A stretch of DNA of 64,000 nucleotides, taken from assembly GCF_012163135.1 (NCBI RefSeq), contig NZ_JAAVUP010000002.1:806001-870000 (forward strand), read 5' to 3'. The first letter of the stretch is position 1. The number at the start of each line of letters is the position of its first letter. The notes beneath the pieces were generated by a model that worked only from the letters and a program-made list of their open reading frames with translations, ran no database searches and was not told the origin of the DNA. Of the stretch, positions 53,148 through 61,965 are shown piece by piece. This stretch comes from Neoroseomonas oryzicola. Its GTDB lineage: Bacteria; Pseudomonadota; Alphaproteobacteria; Acetobacterales; Acetobacteraceae. The translations under genes and the position numbers were made by a program.

Positions 53148-54704
53148 CTAATCCACGCGGCGGGCGGAGAAGGCCAGCGTCATCTCGTCCGTCCGCGCCT
53201 GATAGGTCACGCCGCGGCGCATCGCCCAGGTGTTCACCTGGAAATAGAGCGGGATCAGCGCCGTCTCGTCGCGGATGGCCCGGCGCGTGGCGTCCTGCGT
53301 CAGGCGCTCGCGCTCGGCATTGTCCATCGTCGTCCGCGCGCGCTGGATGATCGCGTCGATCCCGGCATTGCTGAACCGCCCGCGATTCGCCGTGCCGAGG
53401 CCGAGCGTCGTGTCCCAGGAATGCACCTGGGTCTCGAGCATGCCGAGCACCTCCGGGTTGGGCGAGAAGCCGGCGAGGTTCACGGAATAGCGCAGCTGCG
53501 CCGCCTCGGTCAGCCAGACGCCGCGCGGCTTGACCTCGACGGTCGCCTGCAGGCCGGCGCGGGTCCACATCTGGGCGATGGCCTGGACGACCTGCTCGTC
53601 GTTCACGTAGCGGTCGTTGGGGCCGTTCACCTGCACGGCGAAGCCCCGCGGGAAGCCGGCCTCCGCCAGGAGCCGCTGCGCGCCCTCGAGGTCGAAGCGC
53701 GGCGGCGCCAGGTCCGGCGAGGTGCCGAAATAGCCCTGCGGCCCGAGGTCGCCCGCCGCCACCGCCTGGCCCTGCAGGACACGGCTGACCAGGGCGTCGC
53801 GGTTGATGGCGATGGACAGCGCCCGGCGCACGCGGGCGTCGCGCAGCGGGTTGCGCAGCGGCGCGCCTTCGGGCGCGCGGACATGCGGGCTGTCCTCGCG
53901 CCCCGAATCCAGCGTGAGGAAGATCAGCCGGTTCGACGGGCTTTCCGCCGTGGCGAAGCGGGCATCGGCCTTGAAGCGGGTGAACTGGTCGGGTGGGACG
54001 ATCTCGATCAGGTCCACGTCGCCGGCCTGCAGCGCCGCGACGCGAGCGCCGGCATTGGCGATGGGGCGGAACTCGACGGTCGCGAAGGTGGGCGGCGGGC
54101 CGGCGAAGGCGTCGTTGCGCGCATAGCGCACCGGCTGGCCCGGCTGCCAGGACACCAGGCGATAGGGCCCGCTGCCGATCATCGCCGAGCCGTCGTTGAA
54201 GGCGGCCGTCGTCACGCCCTCCCGCTTCGGCACGATCATCACCAGGGCGAGCTGGTTCAGCAGCAGCGGAAAGGGCCCGTTGGTGCGCAGCCGGACCGTG
54301 TGCGGGCCGACCGATTCCACCGCCGCGACGGGCCGCGTGGCGTAGCGGAAGGAGGACGGGCTGTTCGGCACGTCGCCCGCGCGGGCGATGGTGAAGGCGA
54401 TGTCCTCGACCGTCACCGGCCGCCCGTCGGAGAAGCGGGCGTTGGGATCGAGCTCCAGTTCCCAGGTGGTGTCGTCCACCACGCGCCAGGACCGCGCGAT
54501 GGCCGGCCGCAGCACCTGCCGGTCGTCCTGTTCCGCCAGCGGCTGGAACACATGCCGCGCGAAGGCGATGTTGGTGATCAGGCTGGCATAATGCGGGTCG
54601 AGGCTGGTCGGCCCGGCCTCCACGGCGATGCGCAGTTCGGGGCGGTCCTGCGCCGCGGCGGGCAGCGCGAGGGCGGTGAAGGCGGCGAGCAGCAGGCGCT
54701 TCAT
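53148..54704 (-). CDS. ABC transporter substrate-binding protein, family 5
   Basis: A 518-residue periplasmic binding protein of the dipeptide type. Signal peptide MKRLLLAAFTALALPAAAQ; then VEAGPTSLDPHYASLITNIAFARHVFQPL, ARSWRVVDDTTWELELDPNARFSDGRPVTVEDIAF. It is a diverged paralogue of the protein at 46157-47734. No permease genes are nearby. Its start overlaps the end of a phosphoribosyltransferase gene (ATGA), an odd partner for a transport protein. Confidence 0.9.
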   Translation of the reverse strand: MKRLLLAAFTALALPAAAQDRPELRIAVEAGPTSLDPHYASLITNIAFARHVFQPLAEQDDRQVLRPAIARSWRVVDDTTWELELDPNARFSDGRPVTVEDIAFTIARAGDVPNSPSSFRYATRPVAAVESVGPHTVRLRTNGPFPLLLNQLALVMIVPKREGVTTAAFNDGSAMIGSGPYRLVSWQPGQPVRYARNDAFAGPPPTFATVEFRPIANAGARVAALQAGDVDLIEIVPPDQFTRFKADARFATAESPSNRLIFLTLDSGREDSPHVRAPEGAPLRNPLRDARVRRALSIAINRDALVSRVLQGQAVAAGDLGPQGYFGTSPDLAPPRFDLEGAQRLLAEAGFPRGFAVQVNGPNDRYVNDEQVVQAIAQMWTRAGLQATVEVKPRGVWLTEAAQLRYSVNLAGFSPNPEVLGMLETQVHSWDTTLGLGTANRGRFSNAGIDAIIQRARTTMDNAERERLTQDATRRAIRDETALIPLYFQVNTWAMRRGVTYQARTDEMTLAFSARRVD

Positions 54705-55393
54705 GCGGCGTCCCTCCTGGGGAACAGCGGGCAGAGGTCGAGGGACGCGGTCTCCGGCCGCGGCATCCAGCCGCCCGGCACTCGCGCAAAGAGCGGCGTC
54801 GCAAAGGCTGCGCGCACCGCGACGTCGGCCGGCCAGGCGTCGCGCCAGCGGTCGCCCTGCGCCATGGCGACCAGCAGCGCGGCCGGCCGCGCACCCGCGC
54901 GTTCCAGCAGCGCGACGCCGGCCAGCGCCGAGGACCCGGTCGAGATCACGTCGTCCACCAGCAGCACGCGCCGCCCGCCCAGCCGGTGCATCACGCGCGG
55001 ATCGAGCCAGAGCCGCCGCTCCCCTGGCGCCGTGGAGGACGAGGCGGGCACGGACAGCCCTTCCTCATACCAGCGCTTGCGCGACCATCCGGGCGCGACC
55101 CAGTTCGTATGACCGAGGCCCTCGGCCACCAGCGGCGCGAAGACCTGGCCGAGCGTCGGCATCCCGACGACGACCTCGGCGCCGAGGTCGCGCGCGGCAT
55201 CCGCCATCCAGCCGCCGATCCGCTTCGCCACCGCGATCGCCGCCTGGTTGGCGATGAAGCCGGCGACCGCGACCTCGCCATAGTCTCGCAGCGGCAGGGT
55301 CAGCCGGGACCCGTCCGGCATCGGCGCGGGATAGCGATCGGTGAAGGGACCCTCGGCGCCGCCGGGCGCATCGAAGGACTGCCAGAACTCCAT
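54701..55393 (-). CDS. Phosphoribosyltransferase family protein
   Basis: A 230-residue type I phosphoribosyltransferase. The PRPP-binding loop is RRVLLVDDVISTGSSALAG at about 140-158, with the pyrophosphate loop region GAEVVVGMPTLGQVFAPLVA. It could act in purine/pyrimidine salvage or be a related regulator; the base cannot be told. It lies at the start of a two-gene operon with the binding protein that follows. It is divergent from the M20 amidohydrolase gene; a nucleoside hydrolase also lies nearby. Confidence 0.82.
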   Translation of the reverse strand: MEFWQSFDAPGGAEGPFTDRYPAPMPDGSRLTLPLRDYGEVAVAGFIANQAAIAVAKRIGGWMADAARDLGAEVVVGMPTLGQVFAPLVAEGLGHTNWVAPGWSRKRWYEEGLSVPASSSTAPGERRLWLDPRVMHRLGGRRVLLVDDVISTGSSALAGVALLERAGARPAALLVAMAQGDRWRDAWPADVAVRAAFATPLFARVPGGWMPRPETASLDLCPLFPRRDAA

Positions 55394-55461
55394 GGTGCGG
55401 CCCGTGGTGGAAACGCCGCCAAGGTGGCAAATTCGCCGCAGCGCAGCAACGGAGCGCCCAG

Positions 55462-56646
55462 ATGCCCACCCCCGAGGACCTCGCCTCGCTCGCGGCCGAC
55501 ATGACCGCATGGCGCCGCGACTTCCACCGCCATCCCGAACTCGGCTTCGAGGAACGGCGCACCGCCGGCATCGTCGCGGCCCTGCTGAAGGACTGGGGCA
55601 TCGCGGTCGAGGAAGGCATCGGGGAGACCGGCGTGGTCGGCACCCTGACCGGCACGCGGGGGCCGGGCGGCAACCGCGCCGTCGCGCTGCGCGCCGACAT
55701 GGACGCGCTGGCGATGCCCGAGGCGACAGGCGCCGCCTATGCCAGCACCGTGCCGGGGAAGATGCATGCCTGCGGGCATGACGGGCACACCGCGATGCTG
55801 CTGGGCGCGGCACGCTGGCTCGCCTCGAATCGCGACCGCTTCGGCGGCACCGTGCATTTCGTCTTCCAGCCGGCCGAGGAATCCCTCGGCGGCGCGCGGC
55901 GCATGGTGAAGGATGGGCTGTTCGAACGTTTCCCCGCCGATGCGGTGTACGGCATGCACAACCTGCCGGGCCTGCCGGTCGGCACGGTGGCGGTGCCGAA
56001 GGGGGCGGTGCTGGCGAGTTCGGACACCTGGGAGGTGACCTTCCGCGGCGCCGGCGTGCATGGCGCGCGGCCGCATCTCGGCACCGATGCGCCGCTGGCC
56101 GCCGCGCAGTTCATCGCCGCCCTGCCGATGATCGTCGCGCGTGAGATCGACCCGCTGCAGGCCGCGGTGCTGTCGGTTGGCCACATGGCCGCCGGCGCGC
56201 GCAACGCGCCGAACGTGATCCCGGCCGAGGTCTTCCTCTGCGGCACCGCGCGCGCCTTCTCCGAGGAGGTGCGCTCACACCTCGAGGCCCGCATGGCCGC
56301 CGTCGCGCGCGGCGTCGCCGCGACCTGCCGCGTCGAGGCCGAGCCGCGCTACATCCGCCGCATCTCCCCCACCATCAACCGCGCCGAACAGGCTGCCGTA
56401 GCGGTCAAGGCCGCACGCGCCGCGGTGGGTGGCGCGCGCACCATGGACGACCACCCGCCGCTGACGCCCGGGGAGGATTTCTCCGAGTTCCTCGCCGTCC
56501 GCCCCGGCGCCTATGTCTGGCTCGGCACCGGCGATCCGGCGCATCCCGAGGGCTTCCACCACAACCCGCATTTCGACTTCAACGACGCCGCCCTGCCGCA
56601 TGGCGCGGCGTTCTGGTGCGCCCTGGTGGAACAGGAACTCGGATGA
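55462..56646 (+). CDS. M20 family amidohydrolase (hippurate hydrolase type)
   Basis: A 394-residue cytoplasmic zinc amidohydrolase that removes acyl groups from amino acids. Features: RRDFHRHPELGFEERRTAGIVA, ALRADMDALAM, GKMHACGHDGHTAMLLGAA (metal-binding Cys/His), QPAEESLGGARRMVKDG and GVHGARPHLGTDAPLAAAQFI. Length and motifs fit the hippurate/N-acyl-amino-acid hydrolase branch. It overlaps the start of the nucleoside hydrolase gene (ATGA), so both are in one operon. Confidence 0.9.
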   Translation: MPTPEDLASLAADMTAWRRDFHRHPELGFEERRTAGIVAALLKDWGIAVEEGIGETGVVGTLTGTRGPGGNRAVALRADMDALAMPEATGAAYASTVPGKMHACGHDGHTAMLLGAARWLASNRDRFGGTVHFVFQPAEESLGGARRMVKDGLFERFPADAVYGMHNLPGLPVGTVAVPKGAVLASSDTWEVTFRGAGVHGARPHLGTDAPLAAAQFIAALPMIVAREIDPLQAAVLSVGHMAAGARNAPNVIPAEVFLCGTARAFSEEVRSHLEARMAAVARGVAATCRVEAEPRYIRRISPTINRAEQAAVAVKAARAAVGGARTMDDHPPLTPGEDFSEFLAVRPGAYVWLGTGDPAHPEGFHHNPHFDFNDAALPHGAAFWCALVEQELG

Positions 56647-57563
56647 CCCGCCGCGTCTGCCTGATCGACACCGACCCGGGGACCGACGACGCCGTCGCGC
56701 TGTGGCTCGCGCTCGCCGCGCCGGCGCTCGACCTGCGGCTGGTGACGGTGGCGGGCGGCAATGTTGGGCTGGGCCACACCCTGCGCAACGCGCGCGCCAT
56801 CGTCGGGCTGACCGGGCGCGACGTGCCGGTGGTCGCGGGGGCGGAGGGGCCGCTGCTCGGCGCCTTCCGGTCGGAGACGCAGGTGCATGGCGCGGATGGC
56901 TTGGCCGGCGTCGCGCTGCCGGAGGGGCCGCCCGCGGCGCCGGGCATCGCCGCGGATGCGATCCGTGCGCTGCTGCGCGCGGAGGCGCGCGTGACGCTCA
57001 TCGGCATCGGGCCGGCGACGAATCTTGCGCTCGCGCTCGCGACCGAACCCGCGCTGGCGGCGAAGGTCGAGGAAATCGTGCTGATGACCGGCGCCTGGGC
57101 GGAGGGCAACATCACGCCGTCGGCCGAGTTCAACGCCTGGTCGGACCCGGAATCACTCGCGATGCTGCTCGACAGCGGGCGGCCGGTGACGCTCGCGACG
57201 CTGGAACTGACCGGCCAGGCGCTGGTGACGCCGGACCGCATCGCGGCGCTGCGCGCGGCGGGCGGCGGGCGCTGCCTGGACGCCGCGGCGCGCATCATGG
57301 GCGGCGTGCCGCCGTCGCGCCGCTTCGGCCATCGCGGGCATCCGCTGCACGACCCCTGCGCCGTCGCCTGGCTGCTGGCGCCGCACCTGTTCACGACGCG
57401 CGAGGTGCATGTGCATGTCGAATGCGCGGGCGTCGCGCGCGGGCGGACGGTGGTCGACCGCTGGGACCGCAGCGGGCAGGCGCCGAATGCGCGGCTGCTC
57501 GAGACGCTGGATGCCGACGGGTTCTTCGCGCTGCTGACGGAACGCCTCGCCGCCTTGCCGTGA
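56643..57563 (+). CDS. Nucleoside hydrolase
   Basis: A 306-residue enzyme that cleaves the N-glycosidic bond of nucleosides to base and ribose. The calcium-binding N-terminal motif is LIDTDPGTDDAVAL (Asp9, Asp11, Asp15, Asp16); the middle has LIGIGPATNLALALATEP and the C-terminal HPLHDPCAVAWLL places the metal-binding Asp. It fits the IunH/RihA type. It is co-transcribed with the M20 gene; with the phosphoribosyltransferase on the other side, the area may serve nucleoside salvage. Confidence 0.9.
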   Translation: MTRRVCLIDTDPGTDDAVALWLALAAPALDLRLVTVAGGNVGLGHTLRNARAIVGLTGRDVPVVAGAEGPLLGAFRSETQVHGADGLAGVALPEGPPAAPGIAADAIRALLRAEARVTLIGIGPATNLALALATEPALAAKVEEIVLMTGAWAEGNITPSAEFNAWSDPESLAMLLDSGRPVTLATLELTGQALVTPDRIAALRAAGGGRCLDAAARIMGGVPPSRRFGHRGHPLHDPCAVAWLLAPHLFTTREVHVHVECAGVARGRTVVDRWDRSGQAPNARLLETLDADGFFALLTERLAALP

Positions 57564-57750
57564 CGTCGCGCGGCTTCATTCTTCCTTAAGCCGCGTCTCT
57601 TCAAATGGTTGCGAGGGCCCGAACCGGAGGGCGCGGCAGCCGGGAGCGCCGCGGGACGCCGGGGAAGGATCGCTCTGCGGCTGGCAGGATGCCTGGCCTC
57701 CACCCCCACCGCGCGCCGCGCATGCGCGTGGTCTCGGAGTCCCCCTGGAA

Positions 57751-57936
57751 ATGACGAAGAAGCTTTCGGCGCGCCTGGTTGCGGTGCTGGCGGACAAGCG
57801 TGGCGTGACGGCGATGGAATACGGGCTGATCGCGGCCTTCATCGCGGTGGCCATCATCGGCGGGCTGACGCTGCTCGGCGGCAACCTGAACTCGATGCTG
57901 AACGGCATCGCGGCGAACTTCGCGGCGCCGGCGTGA
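57751..57936 (+). CDS. flp: Flp/Fap type IVb pilin
   Basis: Structural subunit of the Flp (Tad) pilus. 61 residues. The prepilin cleavage site follows Gly18 (DKRG/VTAMEYGL), giving Glu5 and Tyr6 of the mature pilin, the hallmark of Flp pilins; the hydrophobic segment LIAAFIAVAIIGGLTLLGG follows. The leader is short and basic, as expected. It is first in the tad locus; a hairpin 8 bp after its stop may limit read-through. Confidence 0.95.
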   Translation: MTKKLSARLVAVLADKRGVTAMEYGLIAAFIAVAIIGGLTLLGGNLNSMLNGIAANFAAPA

Positions 57937-57943
57937 GGCGCGC

Positions 57944-57972
57944 GCGGGCGGCGGTCCGGCGCCGCCGCCCGC
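57944..57972 (+). terminator. Hairpin after the pilin gene
   Basis: A perfect 10-bp G/C stem (57944-57953 with 57963-57972, 9-nt loop) begins 8 bp after the flp stop. It is placed to end or attenuate transcription so that the major pilin is made in excess over the rest of the locus. The 160-bp gap to cpaB holds no other gene that I can see. Confidence 0.55.
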
Positions 57973-58096
57973 TGCCCGCGGTCGGCTAAACCCTTCCTTC
58001 ACGTGGGCCCCGCGATGATCCCGGCGATGGTCCCGTCCCGTCCTCCGCACCGATCCGAACGCCGCGCCACGCGGCGGCTTCCGCAGGCCTAGAGCG

Positions 58097-58954
58097 GTGC
58101 GCGTCCTGCTCGTCCTCGTCGTGGTGGTGGGCCTGGGCGGCCTCGGGCTGCTGGCGGTCGTCGCGCTCGCGCCGCCGCCTGCCCCGCCGGCCGCGGTCGC
58201 GGCGGCGCCGCCCGCGCGGGCGAGCATCCTGGTCGCCGCCCGGTCGGTGCAGGCCGGCACGCTGCTGAAGCCCGAGGATCTCTCCGCGCGTGACATGCCG
58301 GTCGAGGACATTCCCGCCGGTGCGCTGCGTGACACCCCCGATGCGCGCATCGACATCACCGGCGCGATGGTCCGCCGGACGCTCTCGGCGGCCGAGCCGC
58401 TGCGCCTCGACGGCCTGCTGCGGCCGGGGGAGAACGGCTTCCTGGCCGCCGTGCTGGCGCCGGGGATGCGCGCGGTGACCGTCGGCGTCGATGCGGTGAC
58501 CGGCACGGCCGGCCTGATCTGGCCCGGCGACCGCGTCGACGTGATCCTGACCCAGGCCTTCGACGAGAACGACATCGCCCCCGCCCGCCGCGTCGCGGGG
58601 GAAGCGGTGCTGACCGCCGCGCGCGTCATCGCCGTGGACCGCCACCTGGTGCAGGGCATGCAGCCCGGCGCGATCGGCGACACGCTGCGCGAGGCGAACC
58701 GCACCGTGACCATCGAGGTGACGCCGGAGCAGGCAACGCGCGTCGCGGTGGCGACCCGGCTCGGGCGGCTGTCGCTCGCGCTGCGCGCCGCAGGATCGCC
58801 GGCCGAGGAGCGACTCGATCAACGGCCGGTCTGGGGCGGGGATGTCAGCGGCGCCTTCACGCCGGTCGGCGCGCCGGCCGCCGCCACGGCCAGCGGGGCG
58901 CGCATCCGCGTCTTCGGCGGCCCCGGCCGGGTCGAGGAGATCCAGTTCCGATGA
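58097..58954 (+). CDS. cpaB: Flp pilus assembly protein CpaB
   Basis: A 285-residue periplasmic or inner-membrane protein of the Tad secretion system. A membrane anchor (about 3-28) is followed by SAF/antifreeze-like segment ILVAARSVQAGTLLKPEDLSARDMP, then RAVTVGVDAVTGTAGLIWPGDRVDVILTQAF, typical of CpaB. It starts at a GTG and overlaps cpaC by 4 bp (ATGA). Confidence 0.88.
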   Translation: MRVLLVLVVVVGLGGLGLLAVVALAPPPAPPAAVAAAPPARASILVAARSVQAGTLLKPEDLSARDMPVEDIPAGALRDTPDARIDITGAMVRRTLSAAEPLRLDGLLRPGENGFLAAVLAPGMRAVTVGVDAVTGTAGLIWPGDRVDVILTQAFDENDIAPARRVAGEAVLTAARVIAVDRHLVQGMQPGAIGDTLREANRTVTIEVTPEQATRVAVATRLGRLSLALRAAGSPAEERLDQRPVWGGDVSGAFTPVGAPAAATASGARIRVFGGPGRVEEIQFR

Positions 58955-60414
58955 GGGCGCGCGCGACCCTGCTCGCGGCGTTGGCCGTGCTGCTGCCGGG
59001 GGCGGCCTGGGCGCAGGCGCCGGCTGCCGACCCAACCGCCTCCCTGCCCGTGGTCCAGTCGCCGCCTGGCCTGCGCGTCGAGCGCATGTCGCTCGAGGCC
59101 GGGACGGGCCGCGTGCTGGTGCTCTCGGCCCCGGCGGCGAGCCTTTTCGCGGCCGATCCGCGCATCGCGGAAATGCGCCCGGCGAGCCCCACCAGCGTCT
59201 TCGTCTTCGGCGTCGCGCCGGGGCGTACCACGCTCGCCGCGATGGATGCGTCGGGCGCGCCGCTGGTGCAGTGGGAAGTGACGGTGCGGCCCTCCGCCTT
59301 CCTGATGTCGGACGTTCAATCCGCGCTGCGCCGTGCCTTTCCGCGGAACCGGAGCCTGCGGGTCGAAGCCGGGCCGGGTGGCATCGTCGTCACCGGCCAG
59401 GTCAGCGCACCGGTGGATGCCGAACGCGCGCAGACGCTGATCCGCTCGCGGCTCGAGAACGATCGCGTGCCGATCGACAACCGCATCTCCGTCACCGGCG
59501 TGACGCAGGTGAACCTGCGCGTGCGCGTGGCGGAAGTCTCGCGCGAGGTCACGCGCCAACTGGGCGTGAACTGGCAGGCGCTCGGGACCATCGGGCGCAT
59601 CGGGACGCTGATCGGGTCGCCCACCAGCGCGGCGCTGGAGACGCTGAACTTCGCCTTCGACCGCACCGCGCCGTCGGACCGCATCGGCCTCGGCTTCCGC
59701 ACCGGCAATGCGGAGCTGCGCGACATCAACGCGGTGATCGATGCGCTGGCCCAGGACCGGCTGGTGACGATCCTCGCCGAGCCGAACCTGACGGCGACCT
59801 CGGGCGAGACGGCGTCCTTCCTCGCGGGTGGGGAATTCCCGATCCCGGTCAGCCAGCGCGAGAACCAGGTCACCATCGAGTTCAAGCAGTTCGGCGTGGG
59901 GCTCGCCTTCGTGCCGACGGTGCTCTCGGACGGGCGCATCTCCTTCCGCATCCGCTCGGAGGTCAGCGAGCTGTCCGATGCGGGCGCGGTGCGGCTGCTG
60001 TCGGGCAACAACAACACCATCACCGTGCCGTCGCTGACGGTGCGGCGGGCAGAGACGACGGTGGAACTCGGCTCCGGCCAGGCCTTCGCGATCGCCGGGC
60101 TGCTGCAGGATGCCTCGCGCAACACGGGACGCGCGTTGCCCTTCGCGGGGGAGATCCCGGTGCTCGGCGCCCTGTTCCGCTCCGACCGCTACCAGCGCAA
60201 CGAGACGGAGCTCGTCATCATCATCACGCCATACCTGGTCCGGCCGGCGGAGAATCCGCGCGCCGTCGCCGCGCCGACCGACGGCTTCGTGCCGCCCAAC
60301 GATGTCGAGCGCATCCTGCTGATGCGCCAGACCGGGCGGCCGCAGGCCGCGCGCACCGCGCCGGCGCCGGCCTCCCGCGGGCTCGCCGGCAATCCCGGCT
60401 TCGTCCTGGATTGA
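58951..60414 (+). CDS. cpaC: Secretin CpaC (type II/III/IV family) of the Tad pilus
   Basis: Outer-membrane secretin pore. 487 residues. Signal peptide (ends about AWAQA), N-terminal pilus-assembly domain (LRVERMSLEAGTGRVLVLSAP), a BON-like region (residues 110-170) and the secretin domain from about 185 with VNLRVRVAEVSREVTRQLGVNW, LVTILAEPNLTATSGETASFLAGGEFPIPV and GLLQDASRNTGRALPFAGEIPVLGALF. The layout matches CpaC/RcpA. It is followed by a small lipoprotein gene. Confidence 0.93.
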   Translation: MRARATLLAALAVLLPGAAWAQAPAADPTASLPVVQSPPGLRVERMSLEAGTGRVLVLSAPAASLFAADPRIAEMRPASPTSVFVFGVAPGRTTLAAMDASGAPLVQWEVTVRPSAFLMSDVQSALRRAFPRNRSLRVEAGPGGIVVTGQVSAPVDAERAQTLIRSRLENDRVPIDNRISVTGVTQVNLRVRVAEVSREVTRQLGVNWQALGTIGRIGTLIGSPTSAALETLNFAFDRTAPSDRIGLGFRTGNAELRDINAVIDALAQDRLVTILAEPNLTATSGETASFLAGGEFPIPVSQRENQVTIEFKQFGVGLAFVPTVLSDGRISFRIRSEVSELSDAGAVRLLSGNNNTITVPSLTVRRAETTVELGSGQAFAIAGLLQDASRNTGRALPFAGEIPVLGALFRSDRYQRNETELVIIITPYLVRPAENPRAVAAPTDGFVPPNDVERILLMRQTGRPQAARTAPAPASRGLAGNPGFVLD

Positions 60415-60425
60415 GGGGAGGGGGC

Positions 60426-60743
60426 ATGCGGCGCGCTGCGGTCCTGCTGCTGATCCTGGGCGGCTGCGAGCAGATCGATCCCTTCACGCGCGACGGCGTC
60501 TGGCGCCCGCGCGGAGCCAACGAGGCGAATCTCCGCCTGCATGTCGCCGATCCCGCGATGCTCGACCGCGGACGGGAGGATCCGAACGCGGACGGGGCGA
60601 CCACCGCCGCCGCGGTCGCGCGGTATCGCGCCGATCGCATCCGTCCGTTGCCGGCCGCGGGCGTCGCCAATATCCAGCCGACGGGTGGCGCGGGCGCCAC
60701 CAGCCCCGGCACCGGCGCGGGCGCGGTCAATGGCGGGCGTTGA
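60426..60743 (+). CDS. Short CpaD-like pilus lipoprotein
   Basis: A 105-residue probable lipoprotein (lipobox LILGGC at about residue 14) in the place of cpaD. CpaD proteins are about 200 residues, so this is a short or reduced version. The segment GVWRPRGANEANLRLHVADPAMLDRGRED is the type seen at CpaD N-termini, then a Gly/Ala-rich tail. It overlaps cpaE by 14 bp. The call rests mostly on position. Confidence 0.65.
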   Translation: MRRAAVLLLILGGCEQIDPFTRDGVWRPRGANEANLRLHVADPAMLDRGREDPNADGATTAAAVARYRADRIRPLPAAGVANIQPTGGAGATSPGTGAGAVNGGR

Positions 60744-61965
60744 CGGCGCCGACCGGCTCGCCCCGGGGCAGGCGCAGGCCAGCACGGCCGACCGCGCGCC
60801 GCTGGTCGCCTTCGTCACCGACGCAGCCTCGGACGCGATCCTGCGCGAGACGCTGCTCGCCGAGCTCGGGGAGGGGGCCGAGGTGCGGCGGGGGGATGTC
60901 CTGGCGGCGACGAAGTCGCTCAAGCGCAGCGCGACGCCGCTCGCCTTGGTGGTCGACGTCTCGGGCGTGGAGCAGCCGCTCTCGGCGCTCGAGGAACTCG
61001 CGCTGGTGGTCGAGCCGGATGTGCGCGTCCTCGTCGTCGGGGAACGGCAGGATGCCGCCTTCTACCGACAGCTGACGCGCGGGCTCGGCGTGCTGGAATA
61101 CCTGTTCAAGCCGCTGACGCAGGAGATGGTCGCGCGGCATCTGCTGCCCTATCTGCGCCACGGCACGACGCCGCGCGACATGCACCTGCGCGGGGGGCGC
61201 GTCATCACCGTGACGGGCGTGCGCGGCGGGGTCGGCGCGACGACGCTGGCCGCGAACCTCGCCTGGCACCTGGGGGAGGAAGCGCGGCGGCACACCGTGC
61301 TGTTCGACGCCGACCTCCATGGCGGGGCGGCGGCGCTGCTGCTGGGTGCGCGCACCACCAACGGCCTGCGCGCCGCGCTCGAGCATCCGGACCGGGTGGA
61401 CGAGCTTTTCGTCGAGCGCACGGCGCAGCCGGCGGGCGAGCGGCTGCATGTCCTCGCGGCGGAGGAGAAGCCCGCCGATTCCGTGCAGGCCCAGCCCGGC
61501 GCCGCGGCGCGGCTGATCGCCATGCTGCGGCGCCGCTACAACTTCGTGGTCGTCGACCTGCCCGCGCGCAGCGCGCCCGGCGCGCGGGAGATCCTCGACA
61601 TGGCGCATCAGCGCGTGCTGGTCACCGATGCGAGCCTCGCCGGCGCGCGCGAATTGCTGCGCTACGCGGCGATCCCGAACGCGCCGACCCAGTCGCGCCG
61701 CGCGGTCACGGTGCTGAACCGCGCCGGACAGCCCGGCATGCTGAACGAGCAGCAGGTCAAGGATGCGCTGGGGGAGGCGCCGGACCTCGTCATCCCCTGG
61801 CTGCCCAAGGTGGTGCCTGCCGCGGCAGACCTGGGGGAAGCCGCCTGCGCGGGCCGCGGGCCGTTCCGCCAGAAGTTGCTGCGCCTGGCGCAGGAAGTCG
61901 CCTCGATCCGCGCCGAGGGCGAGGAGGGCGTGAAGAAGGGGCTCTTCGCGCGATGGTTCCGCTAG
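60730..61965 (+). CDS. cpaE: CpaE/TadZ family pilus assembly ATPase-like protein
   Basis: A 411-residue cytoplasmic protein that positions the Tad pilus. An N-terminal atypical receiver-like domain (about 28-140) is followed by a ParA/MinD-like ATPase with the loop VTGVRGGVGATTLAANLAWHL and the Walker B-type FVVVDLPARSAPGAREIL. The usual Walker A lysine after GG is replaced (GGVGATT), common in TadZ. It overlaps cpaF by 13 bp. Confidence 0.9.
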   Translation: MAGVDGADRLAPGQAQASTADRAPLVAFVTDAASDAILRETLLAELGEGAEVRRGDVLAATKSLKRSATPLALVVDVSGVEQPLSALEELALVVEPDVRVLVVGERQDAAFYRQLTRGLGVLEYLFKPLTQEMVARHLLPYLRHGTTPRDMHLRGGRVITVTGVRGGVGATTLAANLAWHLGEEARRHTVLFDADLHGGAAALLLGARTTNGLRAALEHPDRVDELFVERTAQPAGERLHVLAAEEKPADSVQAQPGAAARLIAMLRRRYNFVVVDLPARSAPGAREILDMAHQRVLVTDASLAGARELLRYAAIPNAPTQSRRAVTVLNRAGQPGMLNEQQVKDALGEAPDLVIPWLPKVVPAAADLGEAACAGRGPFRQKLLRLAQEVASIRAEGEEGVKKGLFARWFR

